Assembly (NCBI RefSeq): GCF_000718635.1
Contig: NZ_JOBF01000005.1
Span: 197,754 to 261,753 of the forward strand
Direction: 5' to 3'
Origin: Streptomyces varsoviensis
GTDB taxonomy: Bacteria; Actinomycetota; Actinomycetes; Streptomycetales; Streptomycetaceae
DNA: 64,000 bases
The translations under genes and the position numbers were made by a program. Positions within the stretch are counted from its first letter, which is position 1. Each line of letters begins with the position of its first letter. Shown here piece after piece: positions 32,786-42,002 of this stretch. Below the pieces are notes generated by a model. The model was not told where the DNA came from, made no database searches, and was given only the letters and a program-made list of their open reading frames with translations.

Positions 32786-33864
32786 GTGACGTGATCGTGG
32801 ACCGGCCGACGGTCTCCGACAGCGCCCCGCTCCCCCCGGCCGGCCTGCACCGCCCGCGGCTCCCCCGCTGGGCCCCGGCCGTCGTCGCGGCCCTCGCCGT
32901 CGCCGCCGGCGTCGGGATCGGCCTCGGCGCCGGACTCAGCAGCCGCGCCCAGTGGGGCCTGATCGCCGCGATCCTCTTCGTGGCCGTCATGTACGCGGCC
33001 GCGGCCCGCGTCGAGGGCCTGCGCCAGGCCAAGGACCGCCTCGCCACCAGCCTGGTGTGGGTCTGCTTCCTGCTCGCCGTCGTCCCGCTCGTCTCCCTGC
33101 TCTGGGAGACCATCGCGCGCGGCATCAAGGTCCTCGACGGCGCCTTCCTCTCCCACTCCATGGCCGGCGTGCTCACCATCCAGCCCGGCGGCGGCGTCTA
33201 CCACGCGATCATCGGCACCCTGGAACAGGTCGGCATCGCCACCGCCATCGCGGCCCCGATCGGCCTGCTGACCGCCATCTACCTGGTGGAGTACGGGCGC
33301 GGCAGGCTCGCGAAGGTCGTCACGTTCTTCGTGGACGTCATGACCGGCATCCCCTCCATCGTGGCCGGCCTGTTCATCCTGAGCCTGTGGATCATCATGC
33401 TGGACTTCAGCTACTCCGGCTTCGCCGGATCGATGGCCCTGGCCATCCTGATGATGCCGGTCGTGGTCCGCTCCACCGAGGAGATGCTCAAGCTCGTACC
33501 GAACGAACTGCGCGAGGCGTCCCTGGCCCTCGGCGTGCCGAAGTGGCGCACCATCCTCAAGGTCGTGCTGCCCACCGCGATCGGCGGCATCACCACCGGA
33601 CTGATGCTCGCCATCGCCCGTATCGCCGGCGAGTCCGCCCCGATCGTGCTGCTGGTCTTCGGCTCCCAGGTGATCAACAACGACCCCTTCGAGGGCGCCC
33701 AGTCCTCCCTGCCGTACTACATCTACGAGCAGTGGGCGAACGGCAACGACGCCTCCTACGACCGCGCCTGGGCCGCCGCCCTCGTACTGATCGCCTTCGT
33801 CATGATCCTCAACCTGGTCGCACGCGCCATCGCGCGCTGGAAGGCCCCGAAGACCGGCCGCTGA
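32782..33864 (+). CDS. pstA: Phosphate ABC transporter permease PstA
   Basis: 360 aa. It has a longer N-terminal part with two or three extra hydrophobic segments ([37 protein letters not shown]), then the standard permease core with [20 protein letters not shown] as EAA loop and [12 protein letters not shown] near the end. The start overlaps the pstC stop (ATGA), so both permease subunits are made from coupled frames. A 59-bp gap separates it from pstB. Confidence 0.96.
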   Translation: MSDVIVDRPTVSDSAPLPPAGLHRPRLPRWAPAVVAALAVAAGVGIGLGAGLSSRAQWGLIAAILFVAVMYAAAARVEGLRQAKDRLATSLVWVCFLLAVVPLVSLLWETIARGIKVLDGAFLSHSMAGVLTIQPGGGVYHAIIGTLEQVGIATAIAAPIGLLTAIYLVEYGRGRLAKVVTFFVDVMTGIPSIVAGLFILSLWIIMLDFSYSGFAGSMALAILMMPVVVRSTEEMLKLVPNELREASLALGVPKWRTILKVVLPTAIGGITTGLMLAIARIAGESAPIVLLVFGSQVINNDPFEGAQSSLPYYIYEQWANGNDASYDRAWAAALVLIAFVMILNLVARAIARWKAPKTGR

Positions 33865-33923
33865 GGCCATCCCGAAACGCGGCTCCGCGCAGCGGGGCCG
33901 GTCGCAGAAAAGAAGTGATTCAC

Positions 33924-34700
33924 ATGGCCAAGCGCATCGACGTCGGCGGCCTCAACGCGTACTACGGCGGCCACAAGGCCATCGAGGACATCTCGATGAC
34001 CGTCGAGCCCCGCTCGGTGACCGCCTTCATCGGCCCCTCCGGCTGCGGAAAATCGACCTTCCTGCGCACCCTGAACCGGATGCACGAGGTCACCCCCGGC
34101 GGGCGCGTCGAGGGCAAGGTCCTCCTCGACGACGAGGACCTGTACGGGCACGGGGTCGACCCCGTCTCCGTACGCCGCACCATCGGCATGGTCTTCCAGC
34201 GCCCCAATCCCTTCCCGACCATGTCCATCTACGACAACGTCGCAGCCGGCCTGCGCCTCAACGGCCGCGTCCGCAAGTCCGAGCTGGACACCATCGTCGA
34301 GAAGTCCCTCAAGGGCGCCAACCTCTGGAAAGAGGTCAAGGACCGCCTCAACAAGCCCGGCGCCGGCCTCTCCGGCGGCCAGCAGCAGCGGCTGTGCATC
34401 GCCCGCGCCATCGCCGTCGAACCCCAGGTCCTGCTCATGGACGAGCCCTGCTCCGCGCTCGACCCCATATCCACCCTCGCCATCGAGGACCTGATGGGCG
34501 ACCTCAAGGAGCGCTTCACCATCGTCATCGTCACCCACAACATGCAGCAGGCCGCCCGCGTCTCCGACCGCACCGCCTTCTTCAACCTCGCCGGCGTCGG
34601 CCAGCCCGGCAAACTCGTCGAAATCGACGAGACCGCGCGCATCTTCTCCAACCCCTCGGTCCAAGCCACCGAGGACTACATCTCCGGCCGCTTCGGCTGA
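33924..34700 (+). CDS. pstB: Phosphate ABC transporter ATPase PstB
   Basis: 258 aa, normal length. Walker A is GPSGCGKST (residues about 37-45), the Q-loop is VFQRPNPFP, the ABC signature [15 protein letters not shown], Walker [14 protein letters not shown] and the switch His IVTHNMQQ. It powers phosphate uptake by PstSCA and takes part in signalling to PhoR. It is the last gene of the pst operon, followed by a perfect 11-bp hairpin. Confidence 0.97.
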   Translation: MAKRIDVGGLNAYYGGHKAIEDISMTVEPRSVTAFIGPSGCGKSTFLRTLNRMHEVTPGGRVEGKVLLDDEDLYGHGVDPVSVRRTIGMVFQRPNPFPTMSIYDNVAAGLRLNGRVRKSELDTIVEKSLKGANLWKEVKDRLNKPGAGLSGGQQQRLCIARAIAVEPQVLLMDEPCSALDPISTLAIEDLMGDLKERFTIVIVTHNMQQAARVSDRTAFFNLAGVGQPGKLVEIDETARIFSNPSVQATEDYISGRFG

Positions 34701-34756
34701 CCGCCCCGCCCCCACACACGTCGAGCGGTGCTGCATGGCGGTGCCACCGCAAGACG

Positions 34757-34784
34757 GGGCCCGCCCCTGCCCCGGGGCGGGCCC
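34757..34784 (+). terminator. Hairpin terminator after pstB
   Basis: GGGCCCGCCCC and GGGGCGGGCCC form a perfect 11-bp stem with the loop TGCCCC, 57 bp after the pstB stop. No T-tract follows. Confidence 0.6.
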
Positions 34785-34885
34785 ACCCCCACCACCCGGC
34801 CTGCGGCCGAAACTCACCCCCCGCCGGTCCAGCCCCTCGGGGGCCACCCCCGCGAGCCAGGGGCGAGGACAGAGGCCGCTCGTTT

Positions 34886-35273
34886 CCAGCCCCTCGGGGG
34901 GGCGCCTCCCAGCGGTAGCTAGGGCAGCTTGAGACACAAACGCCATCCCCATTCAGCCCGCCAGGGGGCACCTCCATGCGATAGCTGGGGCAGCTTGAGG
35001 CACGGACGTCAGCCCTATCCAGCCCGTCAGGGGGCACCTCCCAGCGATAGCTGGGGGAGTTTGAGGACCGGGGTCCGGGGCAGCGCCCCGAACGACCAAC
35101 CCAGCCGCCGCCCAGGAACGAAACCCCTGGCCACCACAGCCCGTCAGGGGGCGCCTCCCAGCGATAGCTGGGACAGCTTGAGACACAAACGCCAGCCCTA
35201 TCCAGCCCGTCAGGGGGCACCTCCCAGCGGTAGCTGGGGGAGTTTGAGGACCGGGGTCCGGGGCAGCGCCCCG
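34886..35273. repeat. Five-copy dispersed repeat with conserved stem-loop
   Basis: The core CAGGGGGCACCTCCCAGCGA then TAGCTGGGGGAGTTTGAG occurs at about 34886, 34954, 35020, 35138 and 35202. CTCCCAGC pairs with GCTGGGGGAG around a GRTA loop. A composite of two cores plus GACCGGGGTCCGGGGCAGCGCCCC is duplicated as a block of about 135 bp (34954-35090 and 35138-35273). The 34701-35349 spacer between convergent pstB and pitH has no gene. The core is, from memory, a common intergenic repeat in Streptomyces genomes. Confidence 0.82.
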
Positions 35274-35349
35274 CAAGTCCACCGGCCGTCACCCGAAAAC
35301 GAACCCCGCCCACCCAAACCCAGGGCCAGGGTCCGGGCCGGCGGCCCGG

Positions 35350-36348
35350 CTAGCCGAAGGCCAGGTTCACGACCCAATAGCTAAGGGCGGCCACCAGCGC
35401 CGCTGCTGGCATCGTGATGAACCACCCCATAATGATGTTCTTCGCGACCCCCCACCGAACCGCCTTGACCCGCTTCGTCGCCCCCACACCCATAATCGCC
35501 GAAGTGATCACATGCGTAGTGGAGATCGGCGCGTGGAACATGAACGACGCGGTGTACATGACCGAAGCCGCCGTCGTCTCCGCCGCGAACCCTTGCGGCG
35601 GGTCCAGTTCGATGATCCGGCGCCCCAGCGTCCGCATGATGCGCCAGCCGCCCGCGTACGTACCGAGCGAGAGCATCAGCGCGCAGACGATCTTGACCCA
35701 GACCGGAATGGGGTCGCCCTCGTCCTCGACGCCGCCGATGACCAGGGCCATCACCACGATGCCCATCGTCTTCTGGGCGTCCTGAAGACCATGGCCAAGC
35801 GCCATACCGGCCGCCGAGACGGTCTGCGCGATGCGGAAGCCGCGCTTGGCCTTGTGCGGGTTGGACCCCTTGAAGATCCACAGGATGACGACCATCACGA
35901 AGTAGCCGAGAACGAGCCCCACGACCGGTGACAGGAACATCGGGAGAACGATCTTCTCCCAGACGCCCCACCAGTACACCGTGGAGGAGCCGGCCAGCGC
36001 CGCGCCCACCATTCCGCCGAAAAGCGCGTGGCTGGAAGACGACGGCAGGCCGAAATACCAGGTCGTCAGATTCCAGACAATCGCCCCGACCAGCGCGGCG
36101 AAGAGGATCATCATCCCCTGGCCGCCGGTCGGCGTGTCGATCAGTCCTTCGCTGACGGTCTTGGCGACCCCGCTGCCCAGAAAGGCGCCGGCGAGGTTCA
36201 TCACCGCGGCCATCGCGAGGGCCGCGCGCGGGGTCAGCGCCCGCGTGGAGACCGAGGTCGCGATGGCGTTCGCGGAGTCGTGAAAGCCGTTCGTATACGT
36301 GAAGAAAAGCGCGACCCCGATGGTCACGACGAGGGCGAAGGTGTCCAC
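35350..36348 (-). CDS. pitH: PiT-family low-affinity inorganic phosphate transporter
   Basis: 332 aa, about ten membrane segments. It has the duplicated PiT signature: NGFHDSANAIATSVSTRALT at residues about 21-40, and FHAPISTTHVITSAIMGVGA in the second half. The PiT family symports phosphate (often as a metal-phosphate) with protons. It lies 6 bp after a DUF47 gene on the same strand, the usual pair. It converges on the PstSCAB operon, so high- and low-affinity uptake genes sit back to back. Confidence 0.94.
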   Translation of the reverse strand: MDTFALVVTIGVALFFTYTNGFHDSANAIATSVSTRALTPRAALAMAAVMNLAGAFLGSGVAKTVSEGLIDTPTGGQGMMILFAALVGAIVWNLTTWYFGLPSSSSHALFGGMVGAALAGSSTVYWWGVWEKIVLPMFLSPVVGLVLGYFVMVVILWIFKGSNPHKAKRGFRIAQTVSAAGMALGHGLQDAQKTMGIVVMALVIGGVEDEGDPIPVWVKIVCALMLSLGTYAGGWRIMRTLGRRIIELDPPQGFAAETTAASVMYTASFMFHAPISTTHVITSAIMGVGATKRVKAVRWGVAKNIIMGWFITMPAAALVAALSYWVVNLAFG

Positions 36349-36354
36349 CGGAGG

Positions 36355-36975
36355 TCAGGACTCCTTGACCGCGATGGTCTCGACGGTATTGGCGACGTGC
36401 TCGAAAGCGTCCGCCGCCTCCTCCAGTACGTCGACGATCTGCTTGAGCTTGAGCACGTCCATGGCGTCGTACTTGCCGTTGAACAGGTGCGCCAGGAGCT
36501 TGCGGTGGATCTGGTCCGCCTGGTTCTCCAGCCGGTTGACCTCGATCCAGTACTCGGTGAGGTTGCTCATGGTGCGCAGATTCGGCATGGCCTCGGCGGT
36601 GAGTTCCGCCGCCCGCGCGAGCACCTCGATCTGCTGCTCCACGCCCTTCGGCAACTTGTCGACCTGATAGAGAACGACCAGGTCGACGGCCTCTTCCATG
36701 AAATCCATGATGTCGTCGAGGCTCGACGCGAGGGTGTAGATGTCCTCACGGTCGAATGGCGTGATGAAAGAGGAGTTGAGCTGGTGGAAGATCGCGTGTG
36801 TCGCGTCGTCCCCGGCGTGCTCCGCTGCCCTCATCCGTTCGGCGATCTCGACCCGGGCGGAGGAATCCGCCCCGAGCAGTTCCATCAGGAGCTTCGAGCC
36901 CGTGACGATGTTGTCCGCGGAAGCGGAGAACATGTCGTAGAAGCTCGTCTCCCTGGGGGTCAGACGAAAGCGCAC
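36355..36975 (-). CDS. DUF47 / PhoU-like protein paired with the PiT transporter
   Basis: 206 aa, all-helical. The first residues RFRLTPRETSFYDMFSASAD and later FITPFDREDIYTLASSLDDI and MDFMEEAVDLV are diagnostic for DUF47. This PhoU-like fold binds metal clusters through E/DxxxD motifs and is thought to regulate PiT transporters. Only 6 bp separate it from pitH, so co-translation is likely. No PHO box is visible upstream (36976-37060), unlike the pst operon. Confidence 0.92.
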   Translation of the reverse strand: MRFRLTPRETSFYDMFSASADNIVTGSKLLMELLGADSSARVEIAERMRAAEHAGDDATHAIFHQLNSSFITPFDREDIYTLASSLDDIMDFMEEAVDLVVLYQVDKLPKGVEQQIEVLARAAELTAEAMPNLRTMSNLTEYWIEVNRLENQADQIHRKLLAHLFNGKYDAMDVLKLKQIVDVLEEAADAFEHVANTVETIAVKES

Positions 36976-37140
36976 TGGGGGTCCTCGGGGTGCAGCGGAT
37001 TCGGTCGACTTGATGCTAGGCGCATCATCAAGCCACGGCTAACTGGCATTCCATCAGTGTCGCCCATCGGGCAGAGTGCTCAGCAAGGGGTACCGCCCGG
37101 ACGCTCCCGCCCCGGTGAAACGGGCAAAGTTCGGTATCAT

Positions 37141-37157
37141 ATACCCGGTGGGGGTAT
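37141..37157 (+). promoter_or_regulatory. CsoR operator
   Basis: ATACCC-GGTGG-GGGTAT is a G/C-tract dyad of the CsoR type, 30 bp before the csoR start. A -10-like TATCAT sits at its left edge, so repression by apo-CsoR with derepression on Cu(I) is expected. Confidence 0.8.
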
Positions 37158-37186
37158 GAGGCCCATCCAGGACGACGGAGGACGCC

Positions 37187-37567
37187 ATGACGAGTACGGA
37201 AGCCGCGCTGAACGGCGCCCCCGACGCGCCCGCCCCGACCGACGCCACCGCCGAGGCGCTCGCCACCGCCGACCATGACCGCGGGCCGCACGGCTACAGC
37301 CACCAGAAGGACCAGCACCGCAAGCGGCTGCGCCGGATCGAGGGCCAGATCCGCGGCCTCCAGCGCATGATCGACGAGGATGTCTACTGCATCGACATAC
37401 TCACGCAGGTCTCCGCCAGCACCAAGGGGCTCCAGTCCTTCGCCCTCCAGCTCCTGGAGGAGCACCTGCGGCACTGCGTGGCGGACGCGGCCACGCGCGG
37501 CGGCGAGGAGATCGACGCCAAGGTGGCCGAGGCCACCGCCGCCATCGCCCGCCTGCTGCGCACCTGA
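37187..37567 (+). CDS. csoR: Copper-sensing transcriptional repressor CsoR
   Basis: 126 aa. After an Ala/Thr/Pro-rich head (residues 1-35), the DUF156 helices read HRKRLRRIEGQIRGLQRMID and DEDVYCIDILTQVSASTKGL, ending with LLEEHLRHCVADAA. Cys in VYC and the His-Cys pair in EHLRHC are the Cu(I) ligands of CsoR (C, H, C). The autoregulatory operator with GGGTAT half-sites lies upstream. No copZA pair is directly adjacent, so targets may be elsewhere. Confidence 0.92.
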   Translation: MTSTEAALNGAPDAPAPTDATAEALATADHDRGPHGYSHQKDQHRKRLRRIEGQIRGLQRMIDEDVYCIDILTQVSASTKGLQSFALQLLEEHLRHCVADAATRGGEEIDAKVAEATAAIARLLRT

Positions 37568-37585
37568 CCCCGCCGGGCCGGCCGG

Positions 37586-37676
37586 CCCCGGCCCGTACCG
37601 GCCGGACGCCACCTCTCCGTACGAGGCCACGCGCCCCGGCCCGTACCGGCCGGACGCCACCTCTCCGTACGAGGCC
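37586..37676 (+). repeat. Perfect 43-bp direct duplication
   Basis: The sequence from CCCCGGCCCGTACCGGCCGG to CCGTACGAGGCC occurs identically at 37586-37628 and 37634-37676, offset by 48 bp, between csoR and the next gene. GGCCCGTACCGGCC is itself near-palindromic, and the duplication looks recent. Confidence 0.9.
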
Positions 37677-37804
37677 CGCGAAGACCGCGGGAACCACGCG
37701 CCCCGGCCCGCCCGCCACCGAGAGCGCGCTCACCGTCGAAACCGCGCTCACCACCGAAAACGCGCTCGTCGCGGGAAGCCCGGCGGGGCCGGGCCGAGCT
37801 TCCG

Positions 37805-38002
37805 TCACCGCCGGGAATCCGGCCCCTGCGCGGACTCGGGCCGCCGCTGCGGCACCACCCTCAGTACCTCGTCGATACGGTCCGGGCTGAGCCGTTCCTC
37901 GTCCGCGCTGGACGCCGCGATCATCAACTCGCCGTAGAGATCGATCTCGACGAGGGCGGCCACGGGGTCCGAGCCACCGGACGAGGGTCGACGCGAAACC
38001 AC
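37805..38002 (-). CDS. Small conserved hypothetical protein
   Basis: 65 aa from GTG 38002, which has GGAGG eight bases upstream. The sequence SGGSDPVAALVEIDLYGELM then AASSADEERLSPDRIDEVLR is well structured and amphipathic, and ends in a Pro/Arg/Ser-rich tail. It is a small acidic cytosolic protein of a kind recurrent in Streptomyces, with no known function. Longer frames upstream are compositional. Confidence 0.62.
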   Translation of the reverse strand: MVSRRPSSGGSDPVAALVEIDLYGELMIAASSADEERLSPDRIDEVLRVVPQRRPESAQGPDSRR

Positions 38003-38215
38003 GGGTTCCACCTCCTTCTCCGATCGGCGACTCACCAGCGTACGGACCGCCGCGCACCCCGTGCATGGCACAGACGGACCATTTCGCCGAACCGCGCCGT
38101 CAGCCCGCGCCACAGCGCGCGCCCGCCCACGCCAACGCCCCGGAAACCCGCGCCCATACACCGGGAGCCCACGCCCGTGCACCGGAAACCCGTGCCGGCG
38201 CCCCGGAAACCCGCG

Positions 38216-39124
38216 TTAACGCACCGGAGAAACGACCTTCCCCGTATAGATGTCCGTGGCCGGAGGCAGCCGCACGGTCACTTTCGCCCCAAAGGCATAC
38301 AGCTCCACCGTCGACGCCACATCCATCGCGCCCCGCCCGGCGTCCCGGAGGGTGAAGCGGTGCCGTACCTTCCGTAGCCGCCCCTGTTCGTCCAGGTAGG
38401 CGTCGCAGGCGACCGTACGGCCGAAGAACCCTTTCGCCGCCGCCGCCAGCGCCGCCCGCTGCCCGGCCGAGGCGGCCCGCGCCGCGCGCGCCAGGTCGCA
38501 GTCGCCCGTGAAATGCCGGACCGTCGCCCCGCCGGATCGCTCGCTGCCCGCGTACTCCACCCGGCGCGCACCGCGCAGCAGTTCGGCGGCGGCGAGCGGG
38601 TCCGTCGCCCCGTTCGCGACGAGATTTCCGTCACCGAGCGACCCGGTGGCCACCCGCACCCACTTCGCGTCGGGCACGCCCGCGCCGCGGTTCTTCATAT
38701 ACAGCGCGCCGGGCGCGAAGAGTTCGGTGATCGCCGGCCGCGGTGTGCCGGCCGGTGCCCCCGCCGCGCCCGGCACCGCGTCCCCCGGCGCCGGTACGCG
38801 CACCCGCAGCCGCCCCAGCGACTGTCCGAAGCCGTAGCCGCCGGTGCCCAGGATGGTCAGCCGGGTGCCGCCGCTGACCGTCTCCAGGTACGTACGGACC
38901 CGGGCCCCGCCCGCCTCGGCGAGCACATCGGCGGCGTGCCGCACGGCGGCGAGGGCCTCGCCCGGGCCCAGCCCGTCGGCCGCGCGGACGGCCGCGGCCT
39001 TGCCGTGGTCCCCGGCGGCGACGCCCGCCGAGCAGCCGGCCGTCGTCAGCAGTCCCGCCGCGATCCCGCCCGCCACGGCGGTGGCGACGACCGCGCCTCC
39101 GCGTCCTCGCTCCTGCACCACCAT
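38216..39124 (-). CDS. Lipoprotein, LppX/LprAFG-like
   Basis: 302 aa from ATG 39124. The signal peptide VVATAVAGGIAAGLLTTAGC ends in a lipobox TTAGC. The mature part begins with an Ala/Gly-rich stretch, then shows the LppX_LprAFG fold pattern (RVRTYLETVSGGTRLTILGT, ELFAPGALYMKNRG, KKV-like LRKVRHRFTLRDAG, STVELYAFGAKVTV). In mycobacteria these carry lipids or glycolipids across the envelope; the ligand is unknown here. A CACCGGAAACCCG-type repeat follows the 3' end (38120-38215). Confidence 0.75.
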   Translation of the reverse strand: MVVQERGRGGAVVATAVAGGIAAGLLTTAGCSAGVAAGDHGKAAAVRAADGLGPGEALAAVRHAADVLAEAGGARVRTYLETVSGGTRLTILGTGGYGFGQSLGRLRVRVPAPGDAVPGAAGAPAGTPRPAITELFAPGALYMKNRGAGVPDAKWVRVATGSLGDGNLVANGATDPLAAAELLRGARRVEYAGSERSGGATVRHFTGDCDLARAARAASAGQRAALAAAAKGFFGRTVACDAYLDEQGRLRKVRHRFTLRDAGRGAMDVASTVELYAFGAKVTVRLPPATDIYTGKVVSPVR

Positions 39125-39224
39125 CGACGGCCGACCCCCTGGTCCCACTGGTCCCGCTGCGCCTGGACACCCGCCCCGTTCAACGACGGTTCCGGGGCCT
39201 CGTCACGGCCGGTAGCGTGGTCAC

Positions 39225-39413
39225 GTGTCCGAACCGATCCCCCACGCCCACACCACGACCACCACGGAGAACGGCTCCTTCTGCATCGCCCGGTGCGCGT
39301 GCGGCTGGTACGGCCCGGCGCGCCGGGCCCGGGCGCGCGCCCGCGAGGACGCCGCCGCGCACCTGGTCGCGACAGGTGACGGAACCGCGCACCCGGGTAG
39401 GCCATCTGTCTGA
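39225..39413 (+). CDS. Small leaderless hypothetical protein
   Basis: 62 aa starting at GTG 39225. A TAGCGT -10-like box lies eight bases upstream and there is no ribosome-binding site, which suggests a leaderless mRNA. The sequence has FCIARCACGWYGPARRARAR, with a CxxCxC cluster followed by an Arg/Ala-rich helix, like a tiny metal-binding or nucleic-acid-binding protein. Function unknown. Codon use (G/C third positions) supports coding. Confidence 0.6.
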   Translation: MSEPIPHAHTTTTTENGSFCIARCACGWYGPARRARARAREDAAAHLVATGDGTAHPGRPSV

Positions 39414-39494
39414 CCAGACGTGTCCGAGCGGCGCCATCGGCCACCGAGCGCCCGGACCACGGCCATCAGCACGGCATAGGGGGCAGGGACCACG

Positions 39495-41072
39495 ATGGAC
39501 AGGCGCAGACTGCTGGCCGCGGGAGCCGGACTGGCGGCGGGCGGCGCGTGGCTCACCGCGTGCAGCGGCGACGCGAGCCACGCCGCCCCCGACGGCAACG
39601 GCTCCTCCGCCGCCGGCCGCAAGCCGTCCAAACCGGCCGGCGGCAAGGCGGGCGACCCCGACTGGACCGCTCTCGGCAAAGGCCTCTCCGGCGATCTCAT
39701 ACGCCCTGACGACGCCGACTACGCCACCGCCCGCCAGCTCTACAACACCCGCTTCGACGGCCGGCGCCCGGCCGCCGTCGCCTACACCGCGGGCGCCTCC
39801 GACATCGCCGAGTGCCTGGCCTTCGCCCGCCGCCACGGCACCCCCGTCGCCATCCGCAACGGCGGCCACAGCTACGCCGGCTGGTCCAGCGGCGACGGGC
39901 GCCTGGTCATCGACGTCTCGCGGCTGAAGTCGGTCCGTACGACCTCCTCCACCACCGCCTCGATCGGCGCGGGCGCCAAGCTCATCGACGTCTACACGGG
40001 CCTCGCCGACCACGGCGTCACCATCCCCGGCGGCTCCTGCCCCACGGTCGGCATATCCGGCCTGACCCTCGGCGGCGGCCATGGCGTCGTCTCCCGCGCG
40101 TACGGCCTGACCTGCGACAGCCTCCTGGGCGCGACCATCATCACGCCCGACGGCAAGACGCTGGAGTGCGACGAGTCGCGCAACGCGGACCTGTTCTGGG
40201 CGCTGCGCGGCGCGGGCAACGGCAACTTCGGGGTCGTCACCGAGCTGCGGTTCCGTACCCGGCGGGCGGCGAGCGGGGCGACCGGCTATGTCTCCTTCCC
40301 CTGGTCGCGGGCGGCCGCGGTGCTGGACGCCTGGCAGAAGTGGGGGCCGGGCCAGCCTGACGAGATATGGACCGCGTGCGACCTGTCCGTGACGGCCGGT
40401 CAGGAGCCGCGGATAGCCGTCTCCGCCTTCACCATCGGCACGGCGGGCGACCTGCGCAACGCCATGGACCGCCTGGTCGAGGCGGCGGGCGGCGCCGCCG
40501 GGTCGGTGACGGTCTATCAGCACACCTATCTGGACACGATGCGCCGCTACGCGGGGTGCGGCACCAAGTCGGCCGACGAGTGCCATCTGCCCGGCAGCAC
40601 GCCGGGCCGCCGGCCGAACGGGACGCTGGACCGCGAGACGTACGCGGCGCGCTCCGACTTCTTCGACCGGGAGCTGACGGCGGCGGGCCTGCGGACGCTG
40701 ATCGACCAGTTCGCGCGGTACGGCCGGACCGCGGGCAGCGGAAAGGGGTCGGTCCAGCTCACGGCGCTGGGCGGGGCGATCAACCGGGTCAGGCCGCTGG
40801 CCACCGCCTTCGTCCACCGCCGCGCGCGGTTCCTGGCCCAGTACCTGACCTCGTGGCCGTCGGGCGGCTCCGGCTCCGCCCAGACGCCGTGGCTCGACGG
40901 CCTCCACTCCGCCATGCGCCGCTACGCCTCCGGCGCGGCCTATCAGAACTACGCCGACCCCGGCCTCAAGGACTGGCGCCGCGCCTACTACGGCGACGCC
41001 GCCGACCGCCTCACCAAGCTCAAGGCCCAGTACGACCCGGACCGCGTCCTGGACTTCCCGCAGGCCCTCTGA
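39495..41072 (+). CDS. Exported FAD-linked oxidase, berberine-bridge (BBE) type
   Basis: 525 aa. It has a twin-arginine-like N-terminus with lipobox (MDRRRLLAAGAGLAAGGAWL then TACSG), so it is a possible Tat-exported lipoprotein. The PCMH FAD domain shows IRNGGHSYAGWSSGDG (His for 8-alpha linkage) and GGSCPTVGISGLTLGGGHG (Cys for 6-S linkage), so a bicovalent FAD is likely. The C-terminal BBE motif is YQNYADPGLKDWRRAYYGD. Family members oxidise alcohols, amines or sugars with oxygen. Substrate not evident; no biosynthetic cluster is nearby. Confidence 0.88.
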   Translation: MDRRRLLAAGAGLAAGGAWLTACSGDASHAAPDGNGSSAAGRKPSKPAGGKAGDPDWTALGKGLSGDLIRPDDADYATARQLYNTRFDGRRPAAVAYTAGASDIAECLAFARRHGTPVAIRNGGHSYAGWSSGDGRLVIDVSRLKSVRTTSSTTASIGAGAKLIDVYTGLADHGVTIPGGSCPTVGISGLTLGGGHGVVSRAYGLTCDSLLGATIITPDGKTLECDESRNADLFWALRGAGNGNFGVVTELRFRTRRAASGATGYVSFPWSRAAAVLDAWQKWGPGQPDEIWTACDLSVTAGQEPRIAVSAFTIGTAGDLRNAMDRLVEAAGGAAGSVTVYQHTYLDTMRRYAGCGTKSADECHLPGSTPGRRPNGTLDRETYAARSDFFDRELTAAGLRTLIDQFARYGRTAGSGKGSVQLTALGGAINRVRPLATAFVHRRARFLAQYLTSWPSGGSGSAQTPWLDGLHSAMRRYASGAAYQNYADPGLKDWRRAYYGDAADRLTKLKAQYDPDRVLDFPQAL

Positions 41073-41116
41073 CCGGGGCGGCCCTCCGCGCGCCGGCCGC
41101 GGGGCGGCGGCCGGCG

Positions 41117-41809
41117 TTACGCGGCGAGGTCGTTGTCGCGGCGGCGGGGTTCGGGCAGCTCCGCCTCGTCCGCCGGCCCGTCGGCCGGTGCGGGCTGCCG
41201 GGGCCGTACGAGCCGGCTCGCGCGCGAGTCCGCGAGCCGCGTCACCAGGGGGGTGAGGAGCATCATCGCGAGCGGCGCGAAGAGCAGCGCGACCGCCGTG
41301 CCGAGGGCGAAGCCGCCGATGACGTCCGTCGGGTAGTGGACGCCCATGTAGACGCGGCAGAAGCCTTCCAGCAGGGCCAGGGCGATGCCGGCCAGGCCGA
41401 ACCGGCGGTTGGCGCAGAAGAGGCCGACGCCGACGGCCATCGTCAGCGTGGCGTGGTCGCTGACGAAGGAGAAGTCGGTCTTGCCCTTGACCAGGACCTC
41501 CAGGCCCTGATGCTCCATGAAGGGCCGCTGCCGCTGGACCAGGTCCCGGATGGGGATGTTGACGAGCAGCGCGAGCCCGGCGGCGAGCGGCGCCCAGAGG
41601 AGGCCGGCCACGGCGCCGGGCGCGTCCGGGCGCTTGCGCGCGCTCCACCAGGCGAAGACCATCAGCACGGCGAGGCCGATGACGATGCCGTACTCACCGG
41701 TGAACTCCATCACGCGGTCGAACCAGTGCGGGGCGTCCTTGGCGAAGCCGTTGATGTCATAGAGAACGCTGACGTCGGGGTTCGAGCCGTCCATCGCGAG
41801 TCCAGCCAT
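41117..41809 (-). CDS. PAP2-family phosphatase (BcrC-like)
   Basis: 230 aa with six hydrophobic segments. The three PAP2 motifs appear in order: RDLVQRQRPF (KxxxxxxRP type), FSFVSDHATLT (PSGH-equivalent with Val-Ser-Asp-His), and CRVYMGVHYPTDVIGG (SRxxxxxHxxxD). The SDH form is common in undecaprenyl-diphosphate phosphatases of the BcrC group, so recycling of lipid carriers is plausible. The C-terminus is a charged cytoplasmic tail. It lies next to the flavoprotein gene in convergent orientation. Confidence 0.87.
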   Translation of the reverse strand: MAGLAMDGSNPDVSVLYDINGFAKDAPHWFDRVMEFTGEYGIVIGLAVLMVFAWWSARKRPDAPGAVAGLLWAPLAAGLALLVNIPIRDLVQRQRPFMEHQGLEVLVKGKTDFSFVSDHATLTMAVGVGLFCANRRFGLAGIALALLEGFCRVYMGVHYPTDVIGGFALGTAVALLFAPLAMMLLTPLVTRLADSRASRLVRPRQPAPADGPADEAELPEPRRRDNDLAA

Positions 41810-42002
41810 CTGCCGCGGCCCCTTATCTTTCGCCTGTCACTACGTGCTGCTGTCTACCCCCGTGGTCGATAACGCCGGTAACAGCGCGCCGCGTGCCACT
41901 TCAATGGAACGTCACCGCACTGCCCGGCGTTCCGTTCTCCACTCAATGATCACCAGGACGTTACCGAAGGGTGACCCATCGTCGCAGCTCAGGGCAGGGC
42001 TT

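Noticed and set aside
36976..37060. A PHO box for the DUF47-pitH pair
   Set aside because: No GTTCAYCC direct repeats in the upstream region.
39180..41648. 822-codon minus-strand frame opposite the BBE flavoprotein
   Set aside because: Antisense to a clear enzyme, low-complexity residues, no family features.
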